Shown here piece after piece: positions 6,674-8,068 of a stretch of 8,068 nt of DNA. This stretch comes from Bacteroidales bacterium (GTDB lineage Bacteria; Bacteroidota; Bacteroidia; Bacteroidales; JAADJA01). Under the pieces are notes generated by a model. That model was not told the origin of the DNA. It worked only from the letters and a program-made list of their open reading frames with translations, and made no database searches. The stretch covers positions 1 through 8,068 of the forward strand of contig DAOVYU010000030.1 in assembly GCA_030635465.1 (NCBI GenBank), read 5' to 3'. Position numbers and translations under genes: made by a program. The stretch's first letter is position 1. The number at the start of each line of letters is the position of its first letter.

Positions 6674-6718
6674 AATGATCACCAGCTTTTCAGCTTGTCA
6701 GATGATGATTATCAGAAA

Positions 6719-7741
6719 TTAAGTAGCACTGGTAAATTGTTTCAAAAACCGGGCATCGTTTTCAAAGAATAGCCGGATATCATCAATCTGGTATTTTAAC
6801 ATGGCCACCCTTTCTATTCCCATACCAAAGGCAAAGCCAGTATATTTTTCACTATCTATATCACAGTTTTCCAATACATTTGGATCAACCATTCCACAAC
6901 CCAATATTTCAACCCAACCTGTGTGCTTACAAACTTTACAGCCGCTTCCACCACAAATAAAACATGAAATATCCATTTCGGCTGATGGCTCAGTAAAAGG
7001 AAAATAAGAAGGCCTGAACCTGATTTTGGTATCTGTACCAAAAAATTCTGTTGCGAAATAATAAAGTGTTTGTTTCAAATCAGCAAATGATACATTTTCA
7101 TCAATATACAATCCTTCAATCTGATGAAAAATACAATGTGCCCTTGCTGAAATAGCTTCATTTCTGAAAACCCTTCCTGGGAAAATAGACCTGATGGGTG
7201 GCTGCTCGTTTTGCATGACCCTAATCTGAACTGAAGAGGTGTGGGTACGTAAAACAATGTCAGGATTTTTTTCAATAAAAAATGTATCCTGCATATCACG
7301 AGCAGGATGCTCTTCATGAAAATTTAAAGCAGTAAAATTATGCCAGTCATCTTCAATTTCGGGCCCAACCTCAACAGTGAAACCTAATCGTGAAAATATT
7401 TCGATGATATCGTTTCGAACAATAGATAATGGATGCCTGGATCCAATGTTTAAAAAATTTGCAGGAAGCGTTAAGTCTGTTGATTTATCAGTTGAAGTTT
7501 CTTTTTGTGCCAGGTTATCTTTTATGGATGACACTTTATCCTGGGCTTTGTTTTTTACATCGTTAAGCAAAAGCCCAACTTCTCTTCTTAGCTCAGGTGC
7601 AACATCCTTCATTTCTGCAAACAAGCCCGTAACAATGCCTTTTTTACTTAAATATTTAATTCTGAAAGCCTCCAACTGATCAGGAGTTTCAGCAATAAAT
7701 GAATTTATTTCTTCAAGGTATTTATTTATTTTTTCCTTCAT
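6719..7741 (-). CDS. pheS: Phenylalanine--tRNA ligase alpha subunit
   Basis: A complete 340-residue PheS that, with PheT as an alpha2-beta2 tetramer, charges tRNA-Phe. Residues 1-90 are the charged coiled-coil tRNA-binding arm. The class II catalytic core follows, with SRHPLSIVRNDIIEIF at 101-116, motif 2 GRVFRNEAISARAHCIFHQ at 189-207, FTEPSAEMDISC at 249-260 and motif 3 FGMGIERVAMLKYQIDD at 305-321. Ala304 in GFAFGMG corresponds to E. coli Ala294, which shapes the amino acid pocket, so the pocket is the normal type. Four cysteines (260, 263, 268, 271) form a CxxC-x4-CxxC zinc-knuckle-like insertion that E. coli lacks but many other bacterial PheS proteins have. Only 9 bp separate it from the upstream isomerase gene on the same strand. 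PheT is not in the window, so pheS and pheT are not neighbours here on the downstream side. Confidence 0.97.
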   Translation of the reverse strand: MKEKINKYLEEINSFIAETPDQLEAFRIKYLSKKGIVTGLFAEMKDVAPELRREVGLLLNDVKNKAQDKVSSIKDNLAQKETSTDKSTDLTLPANFLNIGSRHPLSIVRNDIIEIFSRLGFTVEVGPEIEDDWHNFTALNFHEEHPARDMQDTFFIEKNPDIVLRTHTSSVQIRVMQNEQPPIRSIFPGRVFRNEAISARAHCIFHQIEGLYIDENVSFADLKQTLYYFATEFFGTDTKIRFRPSYFPFTEPSAEMDISCFICGGSGCKVCKHTGWVEILGCGMVDPNVLENCDIDSEKYTGFAFGMGIERVAMLKYQIDDIRLFFENDARFLKQFTSAT

Positions 7742-7750
7742 CCTTGTAAG

Positions 7751-8068
7751 CTATTCAATAATCTTAACCGACATTACAACAGGCTCTATGGGCTTATTTG
7801 CTTTGTCAGTTTTTACAGCTGCAATTTTATCAATTACATCAAGTCCGTCAATTACTTCGCCAAATACTGTATAGCCGCCATCCAGATGCGGAGTTCCGCC
7901 AACAGTAGTATAGGTTTCAATTTGTTCATTGGTATAAGTAATACCAGCTCGACGTGAATAACTATCAAGCGTTTCAAAAGTTGTTACCTGTCCCTGAACA
8001 ATATAAAACTGAGAACCGGAGGAAGCTTTTTGAGGATTTACCTGATCGCCTTGTCTGGCAGCAGCCAA
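7751..8068 (-). CDS. Cyclophilin-type peptidyl-prolyl cis-trans isomerase, C-terminal part (cut by window edge)
   Basis: The last 105 codons of a cyclophilin, open to the right edge. The first visible codon is an internal TTG (Leu), not a start. The family core SSGSQFYIVQG is at visible residues 16-26, and GGTPHLDGGYTVFGEVIDG at 57-75, followed by LDVIDKIAAVKTD. These enzymes catalyse cis-trans isomerisation before proline during protein folding. Two features stand out. About 30 extra residues (27-56, including SRRAGITYTNEQIETY) are inserted between the two core motifs, as seen in other Bacteroidota cyclophilins. His61 replaces the Trp (TPWLDG type) that binds cyclosporin in human cyclophilin A, as is common in bacteria. 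Whether it is periplasmic or cytoplasmic depends on the missing N-terminus. It lies immediately upstream of pheS, probably in the same transcript. Confidence 0.93.
   Translation of the reverse strand: MAAARQGDQVNPQKASSGSQFYIVQGQVTTFETLDSYSRRAGITYTNEQIETYTTVGGTPHLDGGYTVFGEVIDGLDVIDKIAAVKTDKANKPIEPVVMSVKIIE

Noticed and set aside
6674..6682. GTG start at 6682 for the sugar transferase
   Set aside because: The ATG at 6673 gives the usual MLKRLFDI start of the family; the three added residues (MII) are not typical. It cannot be fully excluded.
6684..6695. AGCT-GAAA-AGCT stem-loop (minus strand) between pheS and the sugar transferase
   Set aside because: The stem is only 4 bp, though the loop is a GNRA type. 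No T-tract follows, so it is not a credible terminator or leader structure.
7377..7679. 100-codon plus-strand open frame opposite pheS
   Set aside because: It is fully antisense to the N-terminal coiled-coil and early core of PheS, has no recognisable motif and no promoter.
7751..8068. A start codon at the right edge making a 105-residue complete protein
   Set aside because: The first codon is TTG and the sequence begins in the middle of the cyclophilin fold, so this is an internal Leu and the gene continues beyond the window.
1..8068. CRISPR arrays, insertion sequences, tandem repeats, tRNA or rRNA genes, phage defence genes
   Set aside because: No regularly spaced direct repeats, transposase motifs, cloverleaf-like sequence or conserved rRNA segments were seen on either strand by reading.

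Overview
The window is an AT-rich stretch of ordinary chromosome, most likely from a Bacteroidota member (Bacteroidales/Marinilabiliales-like). This is inferred from the protein types (a class A PBP with a large domain insertion, a SirB1-like protein with an N-terminal helical repeat, a cyclophilin with a long insertion), from the lack of clear Shine-Dalgarno sequences before the starts I examined, and from four exact matches to the Bacteroidota -7 promoter element TAnnTTTG in front of genes. No rRNA, tRNA, CRISPR array, insertion sequence or phage gene was seen.

Layout. Positions 1-314 (minus) hold the N-terminal part of an MBOAT/AlgI-like membrane O-acyltransferase that runs off the left edge. 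Positions 419-2716 (minus) encode a complete bifunctional penicillin-binding protein 1A. Upstream of it on the same strand is cinA (2784-4025), a two-domain CinA/PncC protein. A 49-bp divergent spacer (4026-4074) separates cinA from a nucleoside phosphorylase of the uridine phosphorylase family (4075-4962, plus). A 211-bp AT-rich gap with several short dyads leads to a SirB1/transglutaminase-like protein (5174-6049, plus, GTG start). That gene converges on a three-gene minus-strand cluster transcribed right to left: a cyclophilin-type peptidyl-prolyl isomerase (partial, running off the right edge), pheS (6719-7741), and a small bacterial sugar transferase (6080-6673).

How the genes work together. 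Three products act on the cell envelope: PBP1A polymerises and crosslinks peptidoglycan, the sugar transferase would load the first sugar phosphate onto a lipid carrier for a surface glycan, and the MBOAT protein would acylate an extracellular polymer or glycan. CinA/PncC (pyridine nucleotide salvage) and the phosphorylase (pyrimidine or purine nucleoside salvage) are both nucleotide-recycling enzymes, expressed divergently from one very short promoter region. PheS and the isomerase are housekeeping genes in protein synthesis and folding.

I found no convincing new system. The points most worth a second look are the face-to-face promoters between cinA and the phosphorylase, the degenerate active site of the SirB1-like protein, the orphan sugar transferase behind pheS, and the palindrome-rich gap at 4963-5173.
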